In this document: positions 25,840 to 35,338 of the stretch, in pieces
Layout of the letters: every line of letters begins with the position of its first letter
Numbering within the stretch: the stretch's first letter is position 1
Origin: an uncultured Campylobacter sp.
GTDB lineage: Bacteria; Campylobacterota; Campylobacteria; Campylobacterales; Campylobacteraceae
Reading direction: 5' to 3'
Length of the DNA: 52,291 bases
Assembly (NCBI GenBank): GCA_900539255.1
Contig: UQBJ01000011.1
Location: forward strand, 1-52,291
The notes under the pieces: generated by a model
Database searches by the model: none
What the model saw: the letters and a program-made list of their open reading frames with translations, nothing else
Told to the model about the DNA's origin: nothing
Made by a program: the position numbers and the translations under genes

Positions 25840-27204
25840 TTAAAAACTATAAATGTATCTTATGCCTATCTTATAAGGCTGTTTGTAGCTATCTGCTCTT
25901 ATGCCTGTCCCAGCACTTGCGCTATCAGTATCTTTGATATAGCTTTCTGTGTAGCCTGTGCGGGTGTATTGATAGCGGTAGTCGCCAGCAAAGCCATTCT
26001 TGCACCCTGCCACACCTGCGGGGCAAACATTGCTTGTTTGGTTGCTTATCCTTGTGCTGCCATAAAGCAAACTTTCACTTTGATAGTCTATGTCGTTTTC
26101 TTTATAGCTTTGCGCATTAGCAAAAAGCCCGCCTACGCGGTTAAAAAGCTCTATGTTGTGGTGTTTGTCAAACCCAAAACGAAAGCCAAAATTTAAGCCC
26201 AAGTCTATATCAGTAGCCAGCCTTGTCTTGCTACTCATATACTGCGCCCCGCCCACGCTCGCCCCAGCAAAAATGCCAAAAATTTTATTGCCTTTATCAT
26301 AAAAATTATAAAGCACATCGACATTGATATTTGCGTTATAGCTTTGGAATTTATCTTTGACATAAAATGCTTTTTCTTTGTTTTTATAAAAGCTAAAATC
26401 AAAAAGCCCATAAAAACGAAGCCCAAATTGAGAGCTGAAAAAATGCTTATACCCAGCCAAAAGCCCAGCATTAAGCCCTTTAAATTCATCATTGATTTTG
26501 ACAAGCTCAGGGTAAGAAAGAGCTAAACTACCACTATTCCAGCCATAACTTCTGCCCCCGGGGATATAATTAACAATGTTATTTTTCTGACTAGCGCTAA
26601 TGGCGTTAGGGTCCCAACTCACCCCGCCATCTGTGGGGTCCCAAGGGATTTCTTCTACCACTTGCACATTGCTCGCCGCCCAGTTTTTGCTCGTATCTAT
26701 CTTCGCTTGTTTTTGTATTTTAGAAAATTCAGAGCGGTTATTTTGCACATTTGTATATCTTTGCCTTGTGCCATCTAGCTCTGTTTCTATCTCGCCCTTG
26801 CCTACACCAGCTTGCATACCCACAAACCAGCCACTTTGCTCAGCAAAGGCTAAATTTGGAGTAAGAAAAAATGCGAAAGACAATGCTAGCATTGTCATTC
26901 TGAGCGTAGCGAAGAATCCATAAATGTAAGTTGATAATGCCATTTTTTCGTGGATACTTCGCATTCGCCCAGTATGACAATGTGGGGCAAATGCTGATTT
27001 CATCGCACGCAACGCCGTTTTTATTGTCATTGCGAGCAAGGCATTTGCCTTGCGCGGCAATCCATAGGATTTAATTTGCCTTTTATTTTGTGGATTGCCA
27101 CGCAAAAACTCGCTAATGCTTGTTTTTGCTCGCAATGACATAACACGGCGTGCTAAATTCTCGCAATGACTCGCAACCATAAACATTTTAAATTTTCTCA
27201 TCAT
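25840..27204 (-). CDS. Outer-membrane beta-barrel protein whose signal peptide is split by inserted repeats
   Basis: The mature part starts at EQSGWFVGMQAGVG and ends in PYKIGIRYIYSF, a barrel with C-terminal Phe like Helicobacter/Campylobacter Omp proteins. The open frame begins at ATG 27204 behind a TAGGGGG ribosome site and reads MMRKFKMFMV, which looks like the basic start of a signal peptide. The hydrophobic core LALSFAFFLTPNLAFA comes only about 95 residues later. The stretch between is coded by palindromic repeats (26885-27170) read in frame. An internal ATG at 26898 (MTMLALSF) would give a proper signal peptide but has no clear ribosome site. Function is unknown, and export may be lost or lowered. 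A long disulphide-capable loop (VCPAGVAGCKNG) is present. Confidence 0.75.
   Translation of the reverse strand: MMRKFKMFMVASHCENLARRVMSLRAKTSISEFLRGNPQNKRQIKSYGLPRKANALLAMTIKTALRAMKSAFAPHCHTGRMRSIHEKMALSTYIYGFFATLRMTMLALSFAFFLTPNLAFAEQSGWFVGMQAGVGKGEIETELDGTRQRYTNVQNNRSEFSKIQKQAKIDTSKNWAASNVQVVEEIPWDPTDGGVSWDPNAISASQKNNIVNYIPGGRSYGWNSGSLALSYPELVKINDEFKGLNAGLLAGYKHFFSSQFGLRFYGLFDFSFYKNKEKAFYVKDKFQSYNANINVDVLYNFYDKGNKIFGIFAGASVGGAQYMSSKTRLATDIDLGLNFGFRFGFDKHHNIELFNRVGGLFANAQSYKENDIDYQSESLLYGSTRISNQTSNVCPAGVAGCKNGFAGDYRYQYTRTGYTESYIKDTDSASAGTGIRADSYKQPYKIGIRYIYSF
26885..27170. repeat. Two palindromic repeat families side by side inside the outer-membrane protein gene
   Basis: At the left is a type-A unit: TTGTCATTCTGAGCGTAGCG, AATCCATAAA, then CGTGGATACTTCGC and CCAGTATGACAATG. 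At the right is a type-B unit: GTCATTGCGAGC, GGCAATCCATA, then GTGGATTGCCACGC and GCTCGCAATGACA, followed by a half copy (TCTCGCAATGACTCG). All of it stays open in the frame of the protein. Confidence 0.85.
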
Positions 27205-27210
27205 TTCCCC

Positions 27211-28230
<1,020 letters not shown>

Positions 28231-28365
28231 CTTTTTTATCCTTTTTGTTTGCTTTGCGTTTTAAGAAAATTTTATTCTTTTTTTGAATGTTTGTCATTTT
28301 AATTCTTTTTAGCTTAAAATTAGCTTAAATTTGAAACTTTTTAACAAAAAGAAATAATGTGCAAT

Positions 28366-28689
28366 TTATAGCACAATCCTTAATAAAATCATATACAAAC
28401 ACACGCCGCAAAACATACTCACAAGGGCATTTTTAAAGCAAATTTGCAAAACAAGCGTGCTTATGCAGGCTATCACCGCGCTTAATGCTTTTGAAGTGTT
28501 GCTAAAATCAATGCTTAAAAGCGTATAAAAAACAAGCACCACCATAATCACAAGGGGCATATTGCGCTGAATGAATGCTAAATTCCTGCTCTCGCTCTTT
28601 TTGCGAAAGATGAGATAGGGCAGTAGCCGCCCGCCAAAAGTCGCTAAAAAGCCCATAAATACGGCTAAAACTATATACGAACTAGACAT
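28366..28689 (-). CDS. azlD: AzlD-family branched-chain amino-acid exporter subunit
   Basis: A 107-residue membrane protein with about four helices. The GFLATFGGRLLPYLIFRK and RNMPLVIMVVLVFYTLL stretches are typical of AzlD. AzlD is the small partner of AzlC, and together they export branched-chain amino acids or their analogues. Its start overlaps the end of azlC by 8 bases, indicating translational coupling. It lies downstream of azlC on the minus strand. Confidence 0.85.
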   Translation of the reverse strand: MSSSYIVLAVFMGFLATFGGRLLPYLIFRKKSESRNLAFIQRNMPLVIMVVLVFYTLLSIDFSNTSKALSAVIACISTLVLQICFKNALVSMFCGVCLYMILLRIVL

Positions 28690-29362
28690 AACGCCGTCCT
28701 AGCAGCAGCACGCACATAGCAAGGCTAAGGCAAGCAAAGAGCATATAGGATTTATCTATCATTAAAAAGCCAAAAAGCCCGACAGCAAGGGCAATAAGTA
28801 AAAGTTTTTTATTAGGATTTTGGCGGTAAGAATCATACGCAAGCACGATGAAAAGTGCGTTTAGGCTAAATTCAATGCCTGAGTAGTCAAACGCCACTTT
28901 CTTTTGAAAGATAAAGCCCAACACACCGCCAAGTATCCAATAAGATTGATTTAAAAAACACAGCAAAGCATAATTAAAACTCTTTTGAGCGCGGGTTACA
29001 TTACGCGAAATGTCGTTTTTGTAGGTGCTTAAAAGGGCAAAACTCTCATCACTCATCGCATATATCGCATAAAAGCGCAATAAATTCAGCCCGCGAAGCT
29101 CGCCAAGCAGTGAAAGCGTGTAAAAAAAGTGCCGAAAGCCCAGCAAAAACAGCGTTAGAAAGATGCCAAGCAAACTCTCCCCCGCTACGATAAAGGCGAT
29201 GAGCAAAAACTCAGCCGTGCCAGAATACACAAAAAACGATATAGCCATAGTTTGCGCTAGGCTCAGCCCACTGCTTGCAGCCAAAATCCCAAACGCCGCG
29301 CCCAACGGCACATAGCCCATCATCACAGGTAAGGTCAGCTTAAAAATTTCGCTCGTTTTCAT
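28682..29362 (-). CDS. azlC: AzlC-family branched-chain amino-acid exporter
   Basis: A 226-residue protein with six to seven membrane helices. It shows the AzlC signature near the N-terminus (LPVMMGYVPLGAAFGILAASSGLS) plus SGTAEFLLIAF and GFRHFFYTLSLL. It pairs with AzlD to export valine, leucine or isoleucine. ATG at 29362. Upstream is the divergent tpx promoter region (about 100 bp). Confidence 0.88.
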   Translation of the reverse strand: MKTSEIFKLTLPVMMGYVPLGAAFGILAASSGLSLAQTMAISFFVYSGTAEFLLIAFIVAGESLLGIFLTLFLLGFRHFFYTLSLLGELRGLNLLRFYAIYAMSDESFALLSTYKNDISRNVTRAQKSFNYALLCFLNQSYWILGGVLGFIFQKKVAFDYSGIEFSLNALFIVLAYDSYRQNPNKKLLLIALAVGLFGFLMIDKSYMLFACLSLAMCVLLLGRRYV

Positions 29363-29429
29363 CTCAAATTTACCGCAGAAAAAAGAATTATATCTTAAAA
29401 TTTAGCAAGTGTAGTTAATTTTTGTGTAT

Positions 29430-29435
29430 TATAAT
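29430..29435 (+). promoter_or_regulatory. -10 element for tpx
   Basis: TATAAT lies 27 bp before the tpx ATG, with AAAGGA as the ribosome site between them. No clear -35 element. Confidence 0.6.
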
Positions 29436-29462
29436 GATGAAAATTTTTTACAAAGGACAACT

Positions 29463-29984
29463 ATGAATTCAGTTACTTTTAAGGGAAATCCTGTGAATTT
29501 GCGTGGCAAAGCCCTAAATGTGGGCGATAGCGCGCCGCAAGTCGTGCTGAAAGCGCAGGATTTAAGCGATATCACCATAGGTGCTGGCGGCAAAACGCAG
29601 ATAGTGCTGAGCGTGCCAAGCCTTGACACCGCTGTGTGCGCGAGCGAGGCGCGAGAGTTTAACGAAAAAGTCGCTCAATTTGGCGGTGCGGAGGTTATCG
29701 TGGTGAGCGAGGATTTGCCTTTTGCGATGGGGCGTTTTTGCGAGACGGCTGGGATAGCTGCTTTGCGCGTGGCTAGCGACTTTGTGAGTAAAGAATTTGG
29801 CGAGAAATACGGCGTTTTGATGGACGATGGTGCGCTCAAAGGCTTGCTGGCTCGTGCTGTGTTTGTCATAAAAGACGGCAAAATCGCCTACAAAGAGCTA
29901 GTGAGCGAAATCACAGAAATGCCAAATATCCAAAAACTCAGCGAATTTTTTGGTGGCGGTTGTGGCTGTGGCTGCGGACATTAA
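29463..29984 (+). CDS. tpx: Thiol peroxidase Tpx with a Cys-rich C-terminal tail
   Basis: A 173-residue atypical 2-Cys peroxiredoxin that reduces hydrogen and organic peroxides with thioredoxin. The peroxidatic Cys lies in SLDTAVCASEAREFNE and the resolving Cys in DLPFAMGRFC. The start is the ATG at 29463 behind AAAGGACAACT; an earlier in-frame ATG at 29424 would run through the promoter and is rejected. The last ten residues, GGGCGCGCGH, are not usual for Tpx and look like a small metal- or thiol-binding tail. Tpx near a UvrD-like helicase agrees with C. jejuni order as I recall it. Confidence 0.88.
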   Translation: MNSVTFKGNPVNLRGKALNVGDSAPQVVLKAQDLSDITIGAGGKTQIVLSVPSLDTAVCASEAREFNEKVAQFGGAEVIVVSEDLPFAMGRFCETAGIAALRVASDFVSKEFGEKYGVLMDDGALKGLLARAVFVIKDGKIAYKELVSEITEMPNIQKLSEFFGGGCGCGCGH

Positions 29985-30708
29985 GTGTTTTTAAAGTGGC
30001 TTTCAAAGTGAGCGTTTGATGAAAGTGGCTTTAAAATAGCGTTTGCAAAGGTGGCGTTTAGTAAAAAGCGGCTTTTAAGCTAGCTTTTTAAAAGAGAGTT
30101 TTGCGAAAGTAGCGTTCAGTGAAAGTGGCTTTAAATGGAGCGTTTTTGCAAAAAGCACTTTTGCAAACAAACACGCTTTCATCAAGGCAAAAGCATAGCG
30201 AAAAAGCCCTTTTAAAAGCCATTTAAAGGGGCTTTAAATTTAACAAGGAATTTAAATTTGCTATGTAAGTTTTAAATTTAGCCACAACGACAAGGCAAAA
30301 ATCAACCCCAACAAAAAGCAAAATGCCATTTTTAGAGGCTCAACGCTACGGATTTTTTGGCGCGAATTTAAGGTTTGATGACAAAGCAAGGCTATTTTTA
30401 GCTTAAAATTTAAATTTAACAAGCAACGCCCACTTTATAAATTAAATTTTTCACAGCAAACAACGCCACTTTTCGCGCAAATGCTAAATTTCACTCATTG
30501 CAAAGAGTGCAAAAATCAGCAAAATTCAGCAAAATACCACAAAACTTGTCAAAACACAAAAATCAAAAACCACATAAAATTCAGCAAAATTTAAAAACTC
30601 ACTCAAATTCAAAAAACTCAACAAAACACCGCAAAATTTAAAAACACCACAAAACACAAAAATTCAGCAAACCCTAAAAACTCCGCAAACACCAGCAAAA
30701 TAGGGCTT
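29985..30708. other. Long gene-free spacer with degenerate repeats and a C/A-rich stretch
   Basis: At 29993-30160 short imperfect copies of AAAGTGGCTTT...GCGTTT recur (three good and two or three poor). From about 30480 to 30705 the plus strand is almost only A, C and short T runs, with repeated AAAATTCAGCAAAA and CACAAAAC motifs. I see no coding frame or RNA gene. It lies downstream of both tpx and the convergent helicase gene. Confidence 0.5.
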
Positions 30709-32727
30709 TCACTGCTCTTTACAAAGTCCAGCTTCTACCAAAAAACAAGAGGGTTTGTAGTGTGCTTTTTTGATTTTATCGTATTTTGCGTAGCTTAAAA
30801 TGAGCGTGTTTTTCGCCCGAGTTACCGCCACATAAAAAAGCCGCCTTTCCTCTTCAAGTGAGCCTCCCATCGCCATCAGCTTGCTGTTTGGAAAGCGGTT
30901 TTGCGCTAAATCAACCACAAAAACAAGCTCAAATTCAAGCCCCTTGCTCGCGTGTATGCTGAGCAAATTTACGCCTTTTCCGTTGCTCATTTCGTTCGCG
31001 CCAAGTGTGAGAAAGTTGTAGTATTTGTAAATGTCGCCGTAATCTTTCGTCAGCTCTTTAAGCACCGCCATTTTGCGCGCGATTTTTTCTAAATTTTCAT
31101 CTTTTCGCGCTAAATCCACTTTCAAGGTTGCCTTGTTTGTCGCCCTTTTTGTGGCTAAAATTTCACAAATTTCTTTGAAAAATTCATTTTGCAAAATGCA
31201 CTCTACAAACTCGCTTGAAACGCGAATTTGCCTTGCTTTTTTGATGAAATGATAAAGTTTTTCTAAATTTTTTGCGCCAAATTCGTTGATTTTAGGTAGG
31301 GTTAAAATGGGGTGAGTGTTAAATTCGCTTTGCAAATCAAAGCGTTTCGGGCTTGCTAGCACTTCTATGTCGTCAAAAAGCCCAAGCTGTGCGTTTTTCT
31401 TGTGCGCTTTTTGCAAATTTATGCTTAAATCAGGCTCTAAAAAGCCCCTTATCAAGTCCCCACCGCCCAGCTTTAAAAGGCTGTCAAAAATCTCTTTGGA
31501 GAGTGCAGAACCCACGCCTTTGCTGTATTCAAGCAGGCTCATAAACGCCATAATGTCCTTTGGGTTGATGATGAGCGCCATCATCGCGCAAAACGCCCGC
31601 ACTTCAAGGCTGTCAAAAAAACTCACGCTTTCTTTTCGCACGCTTGGTATGCCTTGTTCTCTTAAAGCCAGCTCTATGCCGTCCGCGCTAGAATTGTTAC
31701 GAAAGATAACGGCGATATTTTCGGCACTCACGCCACTTGTAACGATGAATTTAGCGATATGAGCGTATTGCTCAAAGCTTTCGTTAAAGGTAAGAAGCTG
31801 TGGCTGGGCAAATTCACCCGTCCTTGTAACGATGAGTTCCTTTGGATAGAGCCTTTGGTTGTTTTCGATGACTTTGTTTGCAAGGGCGAGTATGCTTCTT
31901 GATGAGCGGTAGTTTTTGCCAAGCGTGTAAATTTGAGCGTTTGCAAAGCGCGTGCCAAAAGAGCCGATGATGCTTATGTCCGCGCCGTTAAAGGCGTAAA
32001 TGCTTTGGTCATAATCCCCCACGCAAAAAAGGCTCTTGCTTTTAAAAGCCTCTATCAGTGAGCCTTGCAAGGCGTTTGTGTCTTGATACTCATCAACCAA
32101 AATTTCATCAAATTCCACGCTACGCCCTGCTAGCTCGGCTTTTAAGCGAAGTAGCAAATCATTAAAATCCACATAGCCAAAACGCCTTTTTTCCTTCTCA
32201 TACTCGCGCAAAATGTCAGCGTAAATCTCCGCATAAACGGCTTGTTCTGGGTGTTTAGCGCAAAAATAAGCCTCAAAGTCGCCTCCGCTCACATTTTGAA
32301 AGAGTGAATAAATGTCGTAAAGAGAGCTTGACATAAAGGGTTTTAGCTCGCTTACATAGTGAAATTTACGCCTTTCGTAAATGCTTTTAAGCAGAATTTT
32401 AAGCTCGCCTATGGGTTTCAGCACGATTTGCGTGTCCCAAGAGCGAAGTAAGCTATATGCGATGCTGTGAAAAGTGCCTGCAAGTATGTTTTTAGTGATA
32501 TTTTTGTCAAAGTGGCGGTTTAAACGCGCTATCATTTCTTTGCTGGCTTTGTTTGTAAATGTCAAAAGCATTATTTTGTCGGGCTTTGTGCCGCTTTCAA
32601 GCAAATGCGCTATGCGCGCGACTATGGTTGAAGTTTTGCCCGTGCCAGCACTTGCGATGATTAAGTTGTAGCCAAGTGGCGCGGTGGCGGCGCGGTGCTG
32701 CTCGTCATTGAGTTTTGAAAGTGGCAT
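30709..32727 (-). CDS. UvrD/Rep-family superfamily 1 DNA helicase
   Basis: A 672-residue 3'-5' helicase with all SF1A motifs: Q-motif and Walker A (NDEQHRAATAP, ASAGTGKT), Ia (TFTNKASKEMI), GTFHSIAYSLL, II (VDEYQDTN), III (GDYDQSIYAFNGAD), IV (LGKNYRSS), V (LLSIHASKGLEFELVFVVDL) and VI (RRLFYVAVTRAKNTL). It ends soon after motif VI, so the C-terminal extension of UvrD/PcrA is missing; this resembles a second, shorter UvrD-like helicase in Campylobacter. The role is repair or restart of stalled forks. ATG at 32727. Confidence 0.88.
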   Translation of the reverse strand: MPLSKLNDEQHRAATAPLGYNLIIASAGTGKTSTIVARIAHLLESGTKPDKIMLLTFTNKASKEMIARLNRHFDKNITKNILAGTFHSIAYSLLRSWDTQIVLKPIGELKILLKSIYERRKFHYVSELKPFMSSSLYDIYSLFQNVSGGDFEAYFCAKHPEQAVYAEIYADILREYEKEKRRFGYVDFNDLLLRLKAELAGRSVEFDEILVDEYQDTNALQGSLIEAFKSKSLFCVGDYDQSIYAFNGADISIIGSFGTRFANAQIYTLGKNYRSSRSILALANKVIENNQRLYPKELIVTRTGEFAQPQLLTFNESFEQYAHIAKFIVTSGVSAENIAVIFRNNSSADGIELALREQGIPSVRKESVSFFDSLEVRAFCAMMALIINPKDIMAFMSLLEYSKGVGSALSKEIFDSLLKLGGGDLIRGFLEPDLSINLQKAHKKNAQLGLFDDIEVLASPKRFDLQSEFNTHPILTLPKINEFGAKNLEKLYHFIKKARQIRVSSEFVECILQNEFFKEICEILATKRATNKATLKVDLARKDENLEKIARKMAVLKELTKDYGDIYKYYNFLTLGANEMSNGKGVNLLSIHASKGLEFELVFVVDLAQNRFPNSKLMAMGGSLEEERRLFYVAVTRAKNTLILSYAKYDKIKKAHYKPSCFLVEAGLCKEQ

Positions 32728-32880
32728 TTTAACCTTTTGAATTTTAAATTTAAATGTGAATTTTAGCCTTTAAAAGTCAAAAATTCGCTTTTTTTGTGAA
32801 AAATTTGCAAATTTTTGCTCCTTAAAAAGCAAAATTATAAAAAAATTTGCTTAAAATTTGCCTTAAACTTGCTTTTGTAG

Positions 32881-32886
32881 TATAAT
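32881..32886 (+). promoter_or_regulatory. Extended -10 promoter for the OmpA-domain gene
   Basis: TGTAGTATAAT lies 30 bp upstream of the ATG at 32917; the ribosome site AAAGGGGG is between. Confidence 0.55.
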
Positions 32887-32916
32887 TTGCAAAATTCTTG
32901 CGAAAAGGGGGCAAAG

Positions 32917-33870
32917 ATGACTTCAAGCAGGCTACTCATCGTTTTGGTGGCTTTGGTGGCGATTTTAGCGAGTTTTATGTATTATTTGTTCGTAAATTCC
33001 AAGCCAAAAGAGATTAGTTTCGTGGATAAAAACGCGAGCTACGAAGCCTTTGAGAGCAATCAAAGCGCGCAAAATATCAGCATAAATTTAAATGATAAAA
33101 CAAAACCCCAGCAAAATCCTACCCCAAAAAATGCCGATAAAAAGGGCGTTTCAAAGGATTTAAAAAAGGCGAATTCGGGCGCAAATTCTAGTAAAAATTC
33201 AAGCAAAAATTTAAACGCAAATGCAAATTTGGGCGCAAATTCTAGTGCGAATTTAAATGATGAATTTTCAACACAAAGCTCATTGCGAGCTGAATTTGAC
33301 GCCTTAATGGCGCGGGCAAAAAGAGACAAAAGCCTTGGCGAACCCCGCTACAAAGTCTATCTTTTAAACGCGCAGCACCTAAATGCGCGAGAAAAAGCCG
33401 CTATCAACGAGCTAGTGCGGACGCTTTCGCGGCGTGGTGGATATTTGCGCTATGTGCTTTTTGTCGATGAGTTGAGCGAGCAGAGCGCGAAGCTTTATCT
33501 TTTCAACGAAAGCCTGCTAGATACGCAAAAATGGCTCACGCGCAAGCTCGCGTTGCCGCATTTGTGGTTTAAATTCAACCAAAATTCACTGCAAAGTGTG
33601 AAAAACAGCTTTCACATAAAGGAACTTAAAGCAAATATCGGCACAGCGGCAATCCGCTCCGCCCAAATGAGCGGACATACCGATGAAATCGGCGGCGAGT
33701 TTTACAACACTCTGCTTGGCTTGCAAAGAAGTGCGGCGGTGGCGAGCGAGTTTTTGCGGCAAACGGGCAAAATCACCTTGCAATCCTTTGGCAAGCAAAA
33801 GCCCATCACGCAGGGTTTGAGCGAAAACGAACGCTACAAAAATCGCCGCGTGGAAGTGGTGTTTGAGTGA
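32917..33870 (+). CDS. OmpA-domain envelope protein with an N-terminal anchor
   Basis: A 317-residue protein with one N-terminal helix (LLIVLVALVAILASFMYYLF), so probably anchored in the inner membrane and facing the periplasm. A linker rich in Asn, Ser, Lys and Ala (residues about 55-95) follows. The C-terminus is an OmpA/MotB peptidoglycan-binding domain with SGHTDEIGGEFYNTLLGLQRS, SFGKQKPI and NERYKNRRVEVVFE. Its function is probably cell-wall contact. The ATG at 32917 is chosen because of the AAAGGGGG site; the earlier in-frame ATG overlaps the -10 element. Transcribed divergently from the helicase gene. Confidence 0.78.
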   Translation: MTSSRLLIVLVALVAILASFMYYLFVNSKPKEISFVDKNASYEAFESNQSAQNISINLNDKTKPQQNPTPKNADKKGVSKDLKKANSGANSSKNSSKNLNANANLGANSSANLNDEFSTQSSLRAEFDALMARAKRDKSLGEPRYKVYLLNAQHLNAREKAAINELVRTLSRRGGYLRYVLFVDELSEQSAKLYLFNESLLDTQKWLTRKLALPHLWFKFNQNSLQSVKNSFHIKELKANIGTAAIRSAQMSGHTDEIGGEFYNTLLGLQRSAAVASEFLRQTGKITLQSFGKQKPITQGLSENERYKNRRVEVVFE

Positions 33871-34305
33871 AATAACGCTTTTAGCGCAACTTTGGCTTGA
33901 AATTCACAAATTTTCGTTGTTTTTGGCTGAATTTTAGCTAAAATGAGCGTAAATTTAGTCAAAAACACAAAGGAAATTATACTAAATGCAAATTCAATTC
34001 TAAATTTTAGCTATTAAATGCGAAGTCGTATTAACGCAAATTCAGCTTTAAAATTAGTTGTCAAATGTAAAGTTACATTAAAAAGCTATCAAGCGTAAAA
34101 ATTTACCCAGCGACAAGAATGATGAGTGGCGGTCATAAATTTAAAGCAAGTCAAAGTAGGGCGAATTTCAAACGATAAGGCTTTCATTTCAAAAAAATGT
34201 CAAATTTGTGCTAAAATTTAAATTTTTGTGCTACAATACGATTTTTGTTTTGCGAGGTTGTGCGATTTGGCGTGCAAGGCACGGCAGGCACAAAGCGCAA
34301 AATTT
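33871..34305. other. Spacer before the tRNA-Arg / YggS genes
   Basis: A 435-bp AT-rich stretch with no gene. A likely -10 (GCTACAAT, hexamer 34232-34237) for the tRNA-Arg transcript ends it. I see nothing else supportable. Confidence 0.5.
34232..34237 (+). promoter_or_regulatory. -10 element for tRNA-Arg (and YggS gene)
   Basis: TGTGCTACAAT places a start near 34244, about 60 bp before the tRNA. Confidence 0.5.
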
Positions 34306-34382
34306 GCGCCCGTAGCTCAGCTGGATAGAGCATTTGATTGCGGTTCAAAAGGTCTGAGGTTCGAATCCTCTCGGGCGCACCA
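34306..34382 (+). tRNA. tRNA-Arg (anticodon GCG)
   Basis: A full cloverleaf with acceptor stem GCGCCCG/CGGGCGC, D-arm GCTC/GAGC, anticodon stem TTTGA/TCAAA with loop TTGCGGT, and encoded CCA. The anticodon is GCG (CGC/CGU codons), so no inosine at position 34 is possible. The outer pair of the T stem is T-T. The downstream YggS gene begins 17 bp later. Confidence 0.95.
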
Positions 34383-34398
34383 CTTGCAAAGAAAAACG

Positions 34399-35031
34399 AT
34401 GAATTTAGATGAAATCCTAGAAAAAACCAAAAATGTCCGCCTAGTCGCCGCGAGCAAATATGTAGGCGCTAGTGAGATAGCAAGGCTCGCAAAGCTCGGT
34501 GTGAGCGAGTTTGGCGAAAATCAAGTGCAAGCCCTAGCGCAAAAAAAAGAGGCGTTAAATAGCGAAAATTTAGGCATTAAATGGCATTTTATCGGCACGC
34601 TACAAAACAACAAAATCAACCTTTTAATCAAACAACGCCCGATTTTATGGCAATCTTGCAACAGCTTAAAGCTCGCACAAGCGGTAAATCAAAGGCTTGA
34701 TTACACCTTGCCCGCTTTGCTTGAAGTAAATGTGGCTGATGAGGCAAGCAAAAGTGGCTTGGACAAAGCTCTGGCGGTGGATACTTATTTGCAAATTCAA
34801 GCCGAGTGCGACAAGATAGCCCTTTGCGGTGTGATGAGCATAGGCGCACACAGCGATGATGAGCGTGAGGTAGTCCGCAGTTTCGAGCAAACCTTTGCTC
34901 TTTATGAAAGCCTGCAAAAACACGGCGCAAATGTCTGCTCTATGGGAATGAGCGGGGATTTTGAGCTGGCTATAAAATGTGGGGCAAATATGGTGCGACT
35001 GGGGAGCATTTTGTTTAAAAATTTAGCTTAA
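34399..35031 (+). CDS. YggS/PROSC-family pyridoxal-phosphate homeostasis protein
   Basis: A 210-residue alanine-racemase-fold PLP carrier. The PLP lysine is in VRLVAASKYVG, followed by FGENQVQAL, WHFIGTLQNNK and the C-terminal SMGMSGDFELAIKCGANMVRLGSILF phosphate-binding region. It buffers free PLP and affects amino-acid metabolism; no enzyme activity is established. The ATG at 34399 follows the tRNA, and a longer frame starting at 34228 would run through the tRNA and is wrong. It is probably co-transcribed with tRNA-Arg. Confidence 0.88.
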   Translation: MNLDEILEKTKNVRLVAASKYVGASEIARLAKLGVSEFGENQVQALAQKKEALNSENLGIKWHFIGTLQNNKINLLIKQRPILWQSCNSLKLAQAVNQRLDYTLPALLEVNVADEASKSGLDKALAVDTYLQIQAECDKIALCGVMSIGAHSDDEREVVRSFEQTFALYESLQKHGANVCSMGMSGDFELAIKCGANMVRLGSILFKNLA

Positions 35032-35338
35032 TGTTTTGGCGCAAATCAGCGTGAATTTAAATTTGGCGAGTTTTTGCCACGAAAGCTACAAAAGCTAAAA
35101 AGCTGACACTTTTACAACAAGCCCTTAAATTCAAGGCTGGATAAAATAAATTTGCGTTTTTGCTTTGTTGGCAAAATTTAGCTAGAATTGTTTATTGTGA
35201 AAGCCTTGAATTTAGGTTTTGTTTATTACTTTGCTTTTTTGTCAAACAAATTTTTTGGCTTGTAGTAATGCAAATTAAGGCTTTTGTAATTATAAAAAAA
35301 AAGGATTATCAATAGAAATTCCAAGATTTTATGTTTTT
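35032..35338. other. Spacer before mrr
   Basis: A 307-bp AT-rich region. Its last part holds an AAGGA ribosome site (35301-35305) and in-frame codons that may belong to mrr. No other feature is supported. Confidence 0.4.

Noticed and set aside
25348..26196. Long plus-strand frame of 282 codons
   Set aside because: It is antisense to a TonB receptor and a barrel protein. Its hydrophobic repeats mirror the Asn/Ala-rich linker on the other strand.
29424..29462. Upstream start for tpx
   Set aside because: It would translate the -10 promoter region; AAAGGA is placed for the ATG at 29463.
34228..34398. N-terminal extension of the YggS-type protein
   Set aside because: It translates the tRNA-Arg gene; the family N-terminus begins at 34399.
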